Below, in pieces: positions 24,645 through 35,115 of a stretch of DNA of 64,000 nucleotides. Location of the stretch: contig DATCEO010000203.1 in NCBI GenBank assembly GCA_036510065.1, forward strand, positions 1 to 64,000. Direction: 5' to 3'. Under the pieces are notes generated by a model. The model did not search any database. It was not told the DNA's origin and saw only the letters and a program-made list of their open reading frames with translations. A program made the translations under genes and the position numbers. Each line of letters opens with the position of its first letter. Positions within the stretch are counted from its first letter, which is position 1. This DNA comes from DASUBV01 sp036510065. Lineage in GTDB: Bacteria > Actinomycetota > Actinomycetes > Streptosporangiales > Streptosporangiaceae.

Positions 24645-25475
24645 CTGCGGCTCTCACCGGATCCCTGTGAGGCCAGAACTCGGCTACAGGCCTCGACCTC
24701 GCCTTCTACGCGCGCTCCCGAGTCAATTTAAGCCGGGGCAGTCTCGTTCGTAGGTGACCGTCTGAAGCTTGCGCGGCTTGGTCTCCGAGCTGGGCGAAGA
24801 CGAGCTGGTGCGGGCGGATTGGATAGTCAAGGCCCGTCGTGTCGTGCGATAGTGGCCAGTAGATAGGCGCTGCCCTAGATCCCGACAGCGCGCGCAACTG
24901 CTTGCCGGGGGACAAGTGAGCAGTGCATGTTGCTGTGTCGTCACCGACGAGTCTGCGGCTAACCGCCAGAGTGCTGCCCCCGCACTGGGCCGCCGGGCGC
25001 TTGGACGGCGGCAGGCCGTGTTGCCCGGGGAGCCGCTGACGACAGGCGCTGCGGAGCAGGACGCTTCTCAGGCTGGCGTTCGGGCTGAGTCCCTGGCGCC
25101 GGGTGCTGCTCCTTGGAGACAGCAGCGGGGGAGTTCCGCCGCGCTAATCGGCTTCCTGGCGGAGAAAGTTCTCAGCCGTCAGCCCGCCCGGCTCTGCGCA
25201 TCGTTGTGTGCCGCCATCTCCGGGTCGGCATCATGGACGGCCGGATGGAAGGCGACTACACCGAGGCATTCGAGCTTGTCTGGCCCCGCTGCGGTGGCGA
25301 TCCCTGCCTGGATTACTCCGAGATCCCGTCCCGGCTTCAGTGGCTCCGCGGGTCGCGCATGCTGGAGGCGACCCTCGCAGCCCATGGCAAGCACCTTGGA
25401 TTGGCCCCTTCACCGAACCGGGCAATACCCTGAAGTCCAGGTGCCTGTTCTGCAGAGTGGGGCTGGAGGTCACTG
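24645..25475. other. Intergenic region, about 830 bp, with one weak small ORF
   Basis: Codon use and base composition are weaker in GC than in the surrounding genes. No rRNA, tRNA or mobile-element end was found. The only protein-like stretch is at 25233-25433, listed separately. Confidence 0.4.
25233..25433 (+). CDS. Hypothetical small protein, unconfirmed
   Basis: 66 residues from ATG 25233: MDGRMEGDYTEAFELVWPRC, then GGDPCLDYSEIPSRLQWLRGSRMLEATLAAHGKHLGL. The composition (acidic, two Cys, several Trp) is more protein-like than its shadows, but no ribosome site is seen and no family is recognised. It ends 42 nt before the LuxR regulator start and could be a leader peptide. Confidence 0.25.
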   Translation: MDGRMEGDYTEAFELVWPRCGGDPCLDYSEIPSRLQWLRGSRMLEATLAAHGKHLGLAPSPNRAIP

Positions 25476-27725
25476 GTGACGTCCGTTATCTCCGGCAGGG
25501 GTCATGCGACCGCTCCAAGACTCAGCTTCGAGCTATCCAATTCGAAATTCGAGTTCCCGCGGGGCCGTCCGGGAATCGTCGCCCGGACAGCCCTGGTCGA
25601 TCGGCTTGTTGCTGCCCAAGCGCCCGTCATTACGGTGATCGCACCACCCGGCTATGGCAAGACAACGGTTCTGGCGCAGTGGGCCGAACGAATCGGACCG
25701 CGCGTGGCGTGGGTCTCCTGCGACGATGGGGACAACGATCCAGTTGTGCTACTGAGCGCTCTTGCGGTTGCGCTGGACAGAATCGAGCCTCTGGACCCGA
25801 AGATATTCCAGACGCTGGCCTCCTCGGGTGCCGGCATTACCGCAGTCCCCCAGTTCGTGTCCGACATCGCCTTGATGCGCCGGCCTGTCACAGTGGTGCT
25901 GGACCATGCAGAGGCAGTAACGAACAAGCAGTGCCTAAGCGCGATCGCCGAGTTCGGCCTGCGCCTCCCGCCTGAATGGCAGTTCGCGCTGGCTTCACGC
26001 GCCAACGTGCCTCTTCCAGCGGCGCGCTTGCGTGCCCTGGGCGGCATCTTCGAAGTCACCGCCGAAGATCTAGCGATGGGACCTCTGGAGGCGTTCTCAT
26101 TGCTGAAGGGCGCGGGCGCTGAGGTCAGTGACGCTAACATCCACGATCTCCTGCAACGGACCGAGGGATGGCCCACCGGGCTGTATATCGCCGCGCTAGC
26201 CATGAAATCTGGCACCCGGCAGAGAAGCGGTGACTTTACTTTCACTGGCGACGATGTCTTCATGGGCGACTATCTTCGCTCTGAACTCCTCGACCGGGTC
26301 TCAGGCGCGGAAGCGTCGTTCCTCACCCGCACTTCGGTTCTGGACAGGATGTGCGGATCTGTCTGTGACGCCATCCTGGCCGAGACGGGATCTGCGCGTG
26401 TGCTAGAACGGCTGGAGGACGGGAATCTGCTGGTGGTCCCGCTCGACCGCCGCCGCGAGTGGTACCGCTATCATCATCTGCTCCGAGAGTTGCTGCAGTC
26501 GGAACTTCGACGCCGCGAGCCCGATCTGGTCCAGGATCTCCACTTCCGGGCGGCAGCCTGGTTCGAGGCGAACGCGATGCCTGAGACTGCCATCGATCAT
26601 GCCCAAGCGGCAGGAGACTATGACCGAGTGGCCCGTCTTCTTCTGGACCTGGCCCAGCCGGTCTGGGCTAGTGGCCGGGTCGAGACAGTGCTGCGCTGGA
26701 TGGAGTGGATCAGGGATATAACCTCAGCTGAGCACTACGGCGCGATCGCTGTGCACGGTTCGTTGATCTTTGCTCTCCTCGGCAAGCCAGGCGAAGCCGA
26801 ACGCTGGGTCGGCGCCGCCGAACGTGCGTCCTCCACGGGAATTCTTCCGGACGGAAGCACGATGGAGGGCACACTCGCATACCTGCGCGCGATCTCGTGC
26901 CGCGGTGGCGTCGGCGAGATGCGGCGGGATGCGCAGACCGCCTGGGAGGGGCTGAGTCCGGCCAGCCCGTACCGGGCGACGATGCTGTATACCGAAGGTA
27001 TTTCCTACCTGCTGGAGGATGATCCGGCCCAGGCTGGCCCTATTCTCGCTCGCGCATACGAAGTCGCGACCAGCGCCGGCGCCTTGCCATTGGCCGCTCT
27101 CATCCTCGCCGAGCAGTGCTACGTGGCAGCCGAACTCGATGACTGGCCCCAGGTGACGGCGCTCGCGCGCCGCGCGATCGCCATAGTAGAGGCCGGGCAT
27201 TTCGAGGATTACTGGACAAGTGCGCTCGTCTATGCCTGGGCGACTCGGGCTGCGTGGCATGAAGGAGACATCTCCCAAGCAAGGTCTTACCTCGGGCGTG
27301 CCTCTCGGCTGAGACCCCTGCTCACCTACGCCCTGCCCGTTGTTTCAGCCCAGGCGCTTCTCGAGATGGCTCACTCATACATCACACTCGCCGACTCCGG
27401 TGGCGCCGCAGCGGTCCTGATGCAAGTCCACGACGTTCTCCAGCAAAGGCCAGACCTTGACGTACTCCGCGAACTAGCGGATCAGCTAAAGTCCAGACTC
27501 GCCACGATCAAGGCAGGGACCGTCGGTGCGTCGGCACTGACTGCGGCTGAAATGCGGCTCTTGCCCCTCCTGTCCACGCATCTCTCGTTCCGGGAGATCG
27601 GCGAGCGGCTGTTTGTTTCCTCTCACACGGTCAAGACGCAGGCGTACTCCGCGTACCGGAAGCTCGGGGCATCGACACGCAGCGAGGCGGTCGCTCGCCT
27701 GCACGAACTCGGCCTGGACTGCTAG
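25476..27725 (+). CDS. LuxR-family STAND ATPase regulator (MalT/LAL type)
   Basis: 749 residues from a GTG with GGAGG upstream. Residues about 50-300 form a P-loop STAND NTPase: VIAPPGYGKTTVLAQWAER (Walker A), VTVVLDHAEAV (Walker B), then a winged-helix segment. About 320-650 are helical TPR-like repeats, the likely ligand or partner sensor. The C-terminus is a LuxR-type HTH: LTAAEMRLLPLLSTHLSFRE, IGERLFVSSHTVKTQAYSAYRKLGASTRSEAVARL. Such proteins activate secondary-metabolism or catabolic genes when ATP and an inducer are bound. Its codon use is less GC-biased than that of neighbours, which may mean later acquisition. Confidence 0.93.
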   Translation: MTSVISGRGHATAPRLSFELSNSKFEFPRGRPGIVARTALVDRLVAAQAPVITVIAPPGYGKTTVLAQWAERIGPRVAWVSCDDGDNDPVVLLSALAVALDRIEPLDPKIFQTLASSGAGITAVPQFVSDIALMRRPVTVVLDHAEAVTNKQCLSAIAEFGLRLPPEWQFALASRANVPLPAARLRALGGIFEVTAEDLAMGPLEAFSLLKGAGAEVSDANIHDLLQRTEGWPTGLYIAALAMKSGTRQRSGDFTFTGDDVFMGDYLRSELLDRVSGAEASFLTRTSVLDRMCGSVCDAILAETGSARVLERLEDGNLLVVPLDRRREWYRYHHLLRELLQSELRRREPDLVQDLHFRAAAWFEANAMPETAIDHAQAAGDYDRVARLLLDLAQPVWASGRVETVLRWMEWIRDITSAEHYGAIAVHGSLIFALLGKPGEAERWVGAAERASSTGILPDGSTMEGTLAYLRAISCRGGVGEMRRDAQTAWEGLSPASPYRATMLYTEGISYLLEDDPAQAGPILARAYEVATSAGALPLAALILAEQCYVAAELDDWPQVTALARRAIAIVEAGHFEDYWTSALVYAWATRAAWHEGDISQARSYLGRASRLRPLLTYALPVVSAQALLEMAHSYITLADSGGAAAVLMQVHDVLQQRPDLDVLRELADQLKSRLATIKAGTVGASALTAAEMRLLPLLSTHLSFREIGERLFVSSHTVKTQAYSAYRKLGASTRSEAVARLHELGLDC

Positions 27726-27788
27726 GACGCATCGGCTACGGACACGCACGCATTTTCAGGCGCCGACGATATCTGGATCATCGTGACC

Positions 27789-30494
27789 TCAGATCAGCTC
27801 AAGCTGCTGGGCTCGGCGGACTGCCTCGCTGCGGTGAGTTACCGCCAGCTTGCGGTAGATGCTTTTGAGGTGCGTCTTGACGGTGTTGATCGAGATGTAC
27901 ATCTCGCTGGCCACCTCAGCGGTGTTCAGCATGCCTGAGACGTGTCGCAGCACCTCCCTCTCGCGGTCAGTGAGCGGCTCGACCACTACGATCGCGGGCT
28001 GATCTGGGAGGTCCAACGGAGCCGGGCGGTGATAGCTGCGCGGGGTCTGGCCCACCAGGCGCTCGTAGCTGTGGGCCAGTCCAGGGTCACTCCGTAGCAC
28101 CTGCGTCATCCAGCCGCGCTCCATGACGACCGGTAGCCTGAACTGCTCACGTTGAGCCAGCCGAAGCGCGGACGCAAGTGACCGATGGCCTCGCGCGCGG
28201 TCGCTGCCGTTGTAGCTGAGATGGGCGTCAACTAGCCAGGTCTGCAGCCGTACCCGTTCGGACGCCCCACCATGGGCGGCTAGCGCGGGTGCGAGCGCGC
28301 GTGCTGCCTTGCTGGTGTCTCCGGCGGCCGCCCAAGCCTGCGCGTGCATGACCGCCGCCTCCAGCGAGCTATCGCAGTCGACCCGCTCGACTGCGGCGAG
28401 CGCTGATCGCATGTCGCCGGCGGCAACGCATGCTCGCCACTCGACTAGGCTCAGCTTTTGCTCGAGCCAGCCCGGAACATACCACCCGGACCGTGCCTTA
28501 GCCACGCACTGCGCGGCTGCTTCTGCGCGTCCCTCGACTAGGCCAGCACGTGCGGCTACCAGGCAGGCCACCGCCGCGATCAGCCTGTCCGGGCTTGCGC
28601 TGAGGGCGGCGTCCGCCTGCTGGAGAAGACTGCGCGCCTCGCGCAAATCATTGCGCTCCAGGTGTACCCAAGCCAGTGCGACGAGCGCCGCAGGGTTCGA
28701 CTGCTGAACAGCCGGATACCCCCCGCCAGCCGTGGCCGCCGCTGCCGCCAGGGTGGCCAGCTCCGCAGCGCGGCACAGCCAGCCGCGCATTGTCTCCGCC
28801 AGCGCCAGATGCCCAAGGCAGTCGGCTCGTTCGTAGTCCGCACCCGAAGCTGTTGCGATAGCGACCCCCAGATCCAGGACACTGGTCGCCTTCTCGAAAT
28901 CGCCTGACCACAGCTCGACAGCCCCGCGGCTGGCCAGGACTCGGGCGCTGATCTTAGGATGCCGGACGAGCTTGTCCCCCGAGATCCTGCTGACCAGAAC
29001 CTCTGCGCGGGTTGCGGTCGCTGCGGCCACCGTAAGGTCACCAGCGCGACGAGAAGCGGCGAGGCGGATCATCGCGGCGGCCAGCCGGCCCGGAGCCTCC
29101 TGATCGGCGGGAAGCCGCTCGAGGATGGCTTCCGCGGCAGCCAGCGCGGCGACGGAGGATTCATGCTGGCCAGCGGCCAGCGCGGCTGCAGCGGAGACCA
29201 GGTAGGGCTGGGGCTCGGTCCAGGCTTCATCGTCCGGCATGCTCAGGAATTCGGCGGCCAAGGACCGGCTGCCCTGCGGCTCAATAATCGAGCTGATCGC
29301 CAGGCCGCCGATGACCATGCTGGTGGCGAGCTGCCAGTCGTCCGCTTGAGCGGCGTGCCGAATCGCGTCGATGAGCGAGCCGTTCCGCTCATAGATGCGA
29401 GCGGCTCGCCGATGCAGTTCGGGGATCCGTTTCGGATACTTGCACCTCAGCTTGAGGCGCAACACCTCCGCGAACAACGTGTGATAGCGGTACCACCCGT
29501 ACCCGATCGGCTGTATGAACGTGTTCGCCCGCGCCAGAGCCGACAGGATCCCCGCGGCCTGGTCGTTGCCCGCCAGTTCGGCGGCGGCCTCAGCGCTGAC
29601 ATACTCCAGGATGCTCGTGCTCAGAAGGACTTCCCGGACCTCAGGCGGCTGGGTGTTGAGAACTTCCTCCACCAAATAGCCAGTCAGGGCACTGTCCTCG
29701 GTGATCAGCTCCTTGATGAACTGGTCAGGGTCGGGATGAGCGTCCATGGAGAGCGCGGCGAGGCGGAGGCCGGCCGCCCAGCCCTCAGTTCGCCGTGTGA
29801 GGTCCCCGAGTGAGTCCCCTGACACCCTGCTGCCGTGCTGGACCATGAGCAGGGCCGCTTCGGCGACGGTGAAAGCAAGGTCACGTTCCCGGATCTCGGT
29901 CAGCTCGTCGGAAAGCCGGTAACGATGCAGCGGCAGCAGCGGATCCATCCGCGAGGAGACCACCACGCGCAGGCCGGGCCCGACGTTCCGCAGTACGAAG
30001 TCAAGCCCATGCAGCACATTCGGGTCAGTTAGCACATGGAAGTCATCGAGGGCCAGGATCACCGGCGGGTCCTGGGCGGCCAGCGCCGATACAAGCCCTA
30101 GCAAGAACACGTGATCGGCCGCCCGCCCCCGCCCGGCGGCCGACAATACCTTCGGAAGGACAATGCCGGAACGGCGCAGTGCCGCGACCACATAGGACCA
30201 GAACACCTCCGGCCGGTTGTCGTAGCGATCCAGGCAGACCCACGCCACCGCCCTGGGTTCCGCCGCCGCCCACAACGCCAGGGCCATCGTCTTACCCGCC
30301 CCGGGAGGACCGGTAACAACAGTCAGCGGGCACCACCGCGTACCCTGGCCGATCAGCTCGGTGATCCGCCGGCGCCGCACGGCCCAGTCAGGCACGCTCG
30401 GCGCCCTGATCTTAGCTGCCAGGATCAGGTTGCCACCGGAAACGGCTGACCGGCTGGCACGGGCCGCCACCTGCTGGGCCACATCGGTCGCCAT
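27789..30494 (-). CDS. LuxR-family STAND ATPase regulator (MalT/LAL type)
   Basis: 901 residues. The STAND NTPase (about 25-330) has PLTVVTGPPGAGKTMALALWA (Walker A) and PPVILALDDFHVLTDPNVL (Walker B). The TPR-like sensor region (about 360-800) is longer than in the two neighbours. The HTH is the canonical LuxR form PLTDREREVLRHVSGMLNTA, EVASEMYISINTVKTHLKSIYRKLAVTHRSEAVRRA. It is convergent with the first regulator, with a 63-bp gap, and tandem with the third. Targets are not evident. Confidence 0.94.
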   Translation of the reverse strand: MATDVAQQVAARASRSAVSGGNLILAAKIRAPSVPDWAVRRRRITELIGQGTRWCPLTVVTGPPGAGKTMALALWAAAEPRAVAWVCLDRYDNRPEVFWSYVVAALRRSGIVLPKVLSAAGRGRAADHVFLLGLVSALAAQDPPVILALDDFHVLTDPNVLHGLDFVLRNVGPGLRVVVSSRMDPLLPLHRYRLSDELTEIRERDLAFTVAEAALLMVQHGSRVSGDSLGDLTRRTEGWAAGLRLAALSMDAHPDPDQFIKELITEDSALTGYLVEEVLNTQPPEVREVLLSTSILEYVSAEAAAELAGNDQAAGILSALARANTFIQPIGYGWYRYHTLFAEVLRLKLRCKYPKRIPELHRRAARIYERNGSLIDAIRHAAQADDWQLATSMVIGGLAISSIIEPQGSRSLAAEFLSMPDDEAWTEPQPYLVSAAAALAAGQHESSVAALAAAEAILERLPADQEAPGRLAAAMIRLAASRRAGDLTVAAATATRAEVLVSRISGDKLVRHPKISARVLASRGAVELWSGDFEKATSVLDLGVAIATASGADYERADCLGHLALAETMRGWLCRAAELATLAAAAATAGGGYPAVQQSNPAALVALAWVHLERNDLREARSLLQQADAALSASPDRLIAAVACLVAARAGLVEGRAEAAAQCVAKARSGWYVPGWLEQKLSLVEWRACVAAGDMRSALAAVERVDCDSSLEAAVMHAQAWAAAGDTSKAARALAPALAAHGGASERVRLQTWLVDAHLSYNGSDRARGHRSLASALRLAQREQFRLPVVMERGWMTQVLRSDPGLAHSYERLVGQTPRSYHRPAPLDLPDQPAIVVVEPLTDREREVLRHVSGMLNTAEVASEMYISINTVKTHLKSIYRKLAVTHRSEAVRRAQQLELI

Positions 30495-30792
30495 CGGAAC
30501 TCGCCGTCCCCTCTAGCCGCCAGCCTGATGGTCGCTCGCCACGCAGGAGATCACCCGTCAGGGACGCGGGCCACCGTGTCCGGCTGCCAGGGGATCCTCC
30601 CTCGCGCTATTGCTACGAAACGCCAGCCGCGCGGCCCGCGCATCCCACGATTTGTATGAAGTGGCAGGTACCGCGGGTAGGTTCACGACCGAGAAGATCA
30701 CTCAGCGATAATGCCAGCCCGGAAGACCGCGCCAGCACCGCACAACAGGTCGCGTCGGACAGATCGAGTAATCGATCTGCCCGACGGGATCG

Positions 30793-33105
30793 TCACCCTT
30801 CCAGGAGCCCCAGCTCACGGGACCGGGCGACCGCCTGGCTGCGTGTGGAGGCGCCCAGCTTGCGGTAGATCGACATGGCCTCCGACTTGACGGTGTTCCG
30901 GGACAGGAAGATCTGGGCGGCGATCTCGGGAAACGACAGGTGCGTGGAGAGCAGCGGCAGAAGCCGGAGTTCGGCACCGGTCAGCGCGGACGCTCCGGGT
31001 GCACTTGGACCGCGCTCCTTCGACAGCTGGGTCTGAAGCGCCCGGGCCTCGCCGGCCAGGTTACCGAGGCCGGGCCGGCGCCTGAGCAGCTCATCGATCT
31101 CCCGCATGAGCGTTCTGGCCCCGGCGAGGTCGGCGAGCGCGAGGTGAACGCGGGCAAGCTCGATCCGGGCCTGAACGGCGAAGTAGGGGAGTGCATAGGT
31201 CAGCAGATGCCGCAGACGCTGTCCAGTGACGAGGTGCTGACGCGCCGCCGGGACGTCTCCCCGATGCATGGCTGTGCGGGCCTGCACCGCGCTGACCAGG
31301 GGTGTCGCGTAGCTCTCCTCGATCCCGGCGCGGTGCAAGGCGGCGGCTGCCTGCCCGGCAAGCGCCTCGGCCCGGTCCCATTCGCCGCCTGCCATCGTCG
31401 CCAGCGATCGTTCGCACAGCGCGAGCGCGACATCCTCGAGCGCGCCCACTTCCTTTCCGACGCTAACACCATCCTCAAGGGACGCGTCGCCGCCATCAAG
31501 GTCACCAGAAAGGACGCGCGCGATCCCCTGCAGGATCGCGGGTGCCGGCGTCACGAAGTTCCCCGCCGCGAACTTCTGCATGGCCTCGTCGGCGTCGGCG
31601 CGCATTTGTTTCACCCCGTGTCGGCACAGGAAGGCCCGGAGCAGGGCGCCCCACGCCTCGGCCGAAGGATCATCGGGCCGCGCCGGATCGCCGTACTGCC
31701 AGCGATCGACCACGCCGGCCCATCGCTCGGCCTCAACCGGTCGCCCCGTCAACGCGGACAGGAGCGCGGCCAGCACCGCGACCATCGGATGGCCCTCGAT
31801 TTCGCCCCGGCCCTCCAGCCACCGGAACCACCGCTGGATGGTCGTGACCCGGCCTTGCCGGTGGGCCGGCACCGCGAGTTTCTCTGCCAGGCCAGCGACC
31901 TGGTCGGCGTCCTCAGCTGCGATGGAGTACTCCAGCGCCTCCTCGGTCAGACCGTTGCGCAAGCACCAGCCGGCGGCGCGGCGCCGCATGACCGGGATCA
32001 GGCCGGGCTCCAGGCGTTCCAGCTCCGCCAGGAGCATGTCGCGGAACAGGTGGTGGTAGCGGTACCACTGCCCGCGGCGGTCCAGCGGCACCAGCAGCAA
32101 GTTCGACCGGGCCAGTTCCGCCAGGGCCACGGCGGATCCGCTCACCTCCAGCACCGCGTCACACAGCGGGCCGGACATGCCCTCCAGCACCGCGGTCCGG
32201 GTCAGGAACGCCCGCTGCCGGCGGGAGATCCGCGACAGGAACTCCGACTCCATGTATTCGCTCACCAGCCGGTCATCTCCGCCGAAGGAGACCGCCGCCC
32301 CGGCCAGGGGGCCGCCTTCCCTGAGGTAAAGCGCTGCGAGGTACAGCCCGGCCGGCCACCCCTCGGTCCGCTGATGCAGTTCGGCGACCTCATCCTCGCC
32401 GAGCGCCACGTCCGCGTTGCGAAAGAGCGATGACGCCTCATCAGAGGTCAGCGACAGATCCTTGGGGCCGATCTCCAGGATCCGGCCCTCGGCGCGGAGC
32501 CGCGCGATGCGCAGCGGCGGCTCGGCCCGGCCGGCCAGCGCCAGCCGCGAGCCGCCCGGCACGTGATCGGCCAGCACCGACAGCGCGGACCGGCATTCGG
32601 AGTTGCGCAGTGCGTGCACGTCATCCAGGACAAGCGCAACCGGCGAGGTCATCGACGAGAACGCCGCCCCCAGCCGCGGGACAACCGAGCCGGGCACCGA
32701 ACTCACCGGGGACGCAAGCGCGTCGAACACCCGCTCATCGATCGGTTCCACCGCATCGAGCGCTTGCGCGATGTAGGTGAGCAAGACCTTCGCATCGTTG
32801 TCCGGCTCCTCGACCGACACCCACGCAAACGCCTGACCGTTGCGCTCGGCCCATTGCGACAGCAGCGTCGTCTTCCCGTAACCCGGGGGCGCCACCACCG
32901 AGACAATCGGACGGGAACCGCCTCGTGCCAGCCGTTCGATCAGCAACGAACGACGCACGGTCCCGGGCCGCATCACAGGACGGCGGAGCTTCGACGCGAC
33001 TAGGTCGAACGCTGGCCCGCCCGGCCGCATCGACCGGCCATCCGGCGTCCGCGCATCGCTTCTGGCCATGTCCCGATGCGCCCCCAGAAAGATCGGTCCC
33101 CCCAT
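30793..33105 (-). CDS. LuxR-family STAND ATPase regulator (MalT/LAL type)
   Basis: 770 residues; an inner ATG at 33069 is a possible alternative start. Walker A is VSVVAPPGYGKTTLLSQWAER, and Walker B is SPVALVLDDVHALRNSECRSAL. The helical sensor spans about 350-690. The HTH, LTGAELRLLPLLSTHLSFPE and IAAQIFLSRNTVKSEAMSIYRKLGASTRSQAVARSRELGLL, is much closer to that of the gene at 25476 than to that of its immediate neighbour. The two therefore look like paralogues that now flank a more distant relative. Confidence 0.93.
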   Translation of the reverse strand: MGGPIFLGAHRDMARSDARTPDGRSMRPGGPAFDLVASKLRRPVMRPGTVRRSLLIERLARGGSRPIVSVVAPPGYGKTTLLSQWAERNGQAFAWVSVEEPDNDAKVLLTYIAQALDAVEPIDERVFDALASPVSSVPGSVVPRLGAAFSSMTSPVALVLDDVHALRNSECRSALSVLADHVPGGSRLALAGRAEPPLRIARLRAEGRILEIGPKDLSLTSDEASSLFRNADVALGEDEVAELHQRTEGWPAGLYLAALYLREGGPLAGAAVSFGGDDRLVSEYMESEFLSRISRRQRAFLTRTAVLEGMSGPLCDAVLEVSGSAVALAELARSNLLLVPLDRRGQWYRYHHLFRDMLLAELERLEPGLIPVMRRRAAGWCLRNGLTEEALEYSIAAEDADQVAGLAEKLAVPAHRQGRVTTIQRWFRWLEGRGEIEGHPMVAVLAALLSALTGRPVEAERWAGVVDRWQYGDPARPDDPSAEAWGALLRAFLCRHGVKQMRADADEAMQKFAAGNFVTPAPAILQGIARVLSGDLDGGDASLEDGVSVGKEVGALEDVALALCERSLATMAGGEWDRAEALAGQAAAALHRAGIEESYATPLVSAVQARTAMHRGDVPAARQHLVTGQRLRHLLTYALPYFAVQARIELARVHLALADLAGARTLMREIDELLRRRPGLGNLAGEARALQTQLSKERGPSAPGASALTGAELRLLPLLSTHLSFPEIAAQIFLSRNTVKSEAMSIYRKLGASTRSQAVARSRELGLLEG

Positions 33106-33523
33106 GATCTTCCCATGCCATAGATCCGGTCAAGCACGGCAAAGGCTCCTCTATGAGCGGGCTGGCCTGCATGTGCGAGAAGAGCCTGCTCACCTTCGGC
33201 GAGCGAGCCGGCTGCCCGTTCCGGCAGCGAGGATGGCCCTCCGCCACACCCACGGCGCCCGGTAGCTGGCGTCCATCACCTTGGAGAACTATCACCAGGG
33301 TTGACAGAGTGTCGCCGCCGGAAGCCGTAATGTTCGCTGCCGCCGAACCGCGCCGCCGTCACCCGGACCCTCGAATTCTGAGCTGCCGCGAATGCCGTGA
33401 TTCACCCTGTAAGGGGGATGCCAGCATCCGAGCGGTGGGCTTGTCTTGTACCAACACGACGGAAGCCGCCGTGGGAGGAAACGGCCAGCGGCTTATGCCG
33501 CTGCGGTCCGGAGGGGAGTGGTC
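33106..33523. other. Intergenic, about 420 bp
   Basis: This is the promoter region between the divergent LuxR and DUF2252 genes. No gene or repeat was seen, and no confident promoter can be placed by eye. Confidence 0.4.
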
Positions 33524-34993
33524 ATGGCGGTAACGGCTGATCGTGCGGCGAAGCGGAAGCCTGGCGCGCGGGCTGCTGTGCGGGGGACTGCGAGGGCCGG
33601 GAAGGCGGAGCCTTTGAGCCGCGCGGACCGGGTGGCCAGGGGCAAAGACGCGAGGGCGGTGGCCTCGCTGGACTCGCATGCCGAGTTCCGGCCGGGCCGG
33701 TCACGCGATCCGATCGGGCTGCTGCTGGGCCAGGCGGAGTCGCGGGTGCCGGAGCTGGTACCGGTCCGGCACGGGCGGATGCTGGTGTCCCCCTTCACGT
33801 TCTACCGGGGCGCTGCACTGCCGATGGCGGCGGACCTGGCCGGCACGCCCGCCTCGGGGCTGCGGGTGCAGTTGTGCGGGGACGCGCACCTGTCGAACTT
33901 CGGCGCGTTCGCCTCGCCGGAGCGGAACCTGGTCTTCGATGTCAACGATTTCGACGAGACCCTGCCCGGACCGTTCGAGTGGGACGTCAAGCGGCTGGCC
34001 GCGAGCCTGGCCGTGGCCGGACGGGACAACGGCTTTCCCGCCAAGGCTCGCCGCAAGGCCGCTCTCGCGGCGGCAGAAGGCTACCGCCTGGCCATGCGGG
34101 GGTTCGCGGAGCAGCCGTTCCTGGATGTCTGGTATGCGCACCTGGACATCGAGCCGGCCATCGGGCAGTTCAGGTCCGGGGTCAATGCGAAAAAGCTTAA
34201 GGCGTTCGAGAAGCTGATGGCCAAGGCGCACACCCGCGACAGCACCCAGGCGCTGGGCAAGCTCACCACCGTGACCGACGGGCGGCGGCGGATCATCAGC
34301 ACCCCTCCGACGATCGTCCCGGTGGAGGAGGTCTTCGCCGATGTGCAGGCCGACGCGATTTACGAGCAGGTCCGCGGCGTCCTGGGCAAGTACCGGCGCA
34401 CCCTGCAGTCTGACCGGCGGCACCTGCTGGAGCAGTTCACGCTGGTCCAGGTGGCCCGCAAGGTCGTCGGGGTCGGCAGCGTCGGCACCCGTGCCTGGAT
34501 CCTGCTGATGGACGCCGCCGACGGCGTCGAGCCGCTGTTCCTGCAGGCCAAGGAGGCCCAGCCGTCGGTTCTCGCCCAGTACTGCGGGCGCAGCCAGTAC
34601 AGTAACCAGGGCGAGCGGGTCGTCGCCGGGCAGCACCTGCAGCAGGCCCAGAGCGACATCTTCCTGGGCTGGACCCGCATCACCGGCCCGGACGGGGTGG
34701 ACCGCGACTTCTACGTCCGCCAGCTGCGGGACTGGAAATTCTCCGTGCCGACCGAGGTGATGCTCCCTCCGGGCATGACGGCCTACGCCCGGCTGTGCGG
34801 ATGGACCCTCGCCCGCGCGCACGCCCGCTCCGGGGACCGCATCGCGCTGGCCGCCTACCTCGGCGGCTCCGCCGAGTTCGATGAGGCCGTCGCCGACTTC
34901 GCCGAAATCTACGCCGACCAGAACGAACTCGACTACGCCGCGCTCCAGGCCGCCGTCAAAGACGGCAAGGCCCAGGCCACCACCGGAATCTAA
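33524..34993 (+). CDS. DUF2252-family protein
   Basis: 489 residues from ATG 33524 with GGAGGGGAG 5 nt before. It has the family hallmarks: RYGRM-like PVRHGRMLVSPFTFYRGAA, LCGDAHLSNFG, FDVNDFDETLPGPFEWDVKRLAASL, FLQAKEAQPSVL, and QAQSDIFLGWTR with DFYVRQLRDWKFS. The GDAHLSNFG...DxNDFDE pattern resembles the catalytic and metal-binding loops of kinase-like (aminoglycoside phosphotransferase-type) folds, so a small-molecule kinase is a reasonable guess but not shown. It heads a run of same-direction genes reaching 39756. Confidence 0.88.
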   Translation: MAVTADRAAKRKPGARAAVRGTARAGKAEPLSRADRVARGKDARAVASLDSHAEFRPGRSRDPIGLLLGQAESRVPELVPVRHGRMLVSPFTFYRGAALPMAADLAGTPASGLRVQLCGDAHLSNFGAFASPERNLVFDVNDFDETLPGPFEWDVKRLAASLAVAGRDNGFPAKARRKAALAAAEGYRLAMRGFAEQPFLDVWYAHLDIEPAIGQFRSGVNAKKLKAFEKLMAKAHTRDSTQALGKLTTVTDGRRRIISTPPTIVPVEEVFADVQADAIYEQVRGVLGKYRRTLQSDRRHLLEQFTLVQVARKVVGVGSVGTRAWILLMDAADGVEPLFLQAKEAQPSVLAQYCGRSQYSNQGERVVAGQHLQQAQSDIFLGWTRITGPDGVDRDFYVRQLRDWKFSVPTEVMLPPGMTAYARLCGWTLARAHARSGDRIALAAYLGGSAEFDEAVADFAEIYADQNELDYAALQAAVKDGKAQATTGI

Positions 34994-35115
34994 GATGCCA
35001 GGCCCGTTCCTCCGTTCTGCGACCGGTCCGGGGATCAGGACGAACAGCATTGCCGGGCGCGCCCGGGCCAGCCGAGTTCGACGCCGCAGTCGATGACGGA
35101 TCGTGAGAGGTTGAC

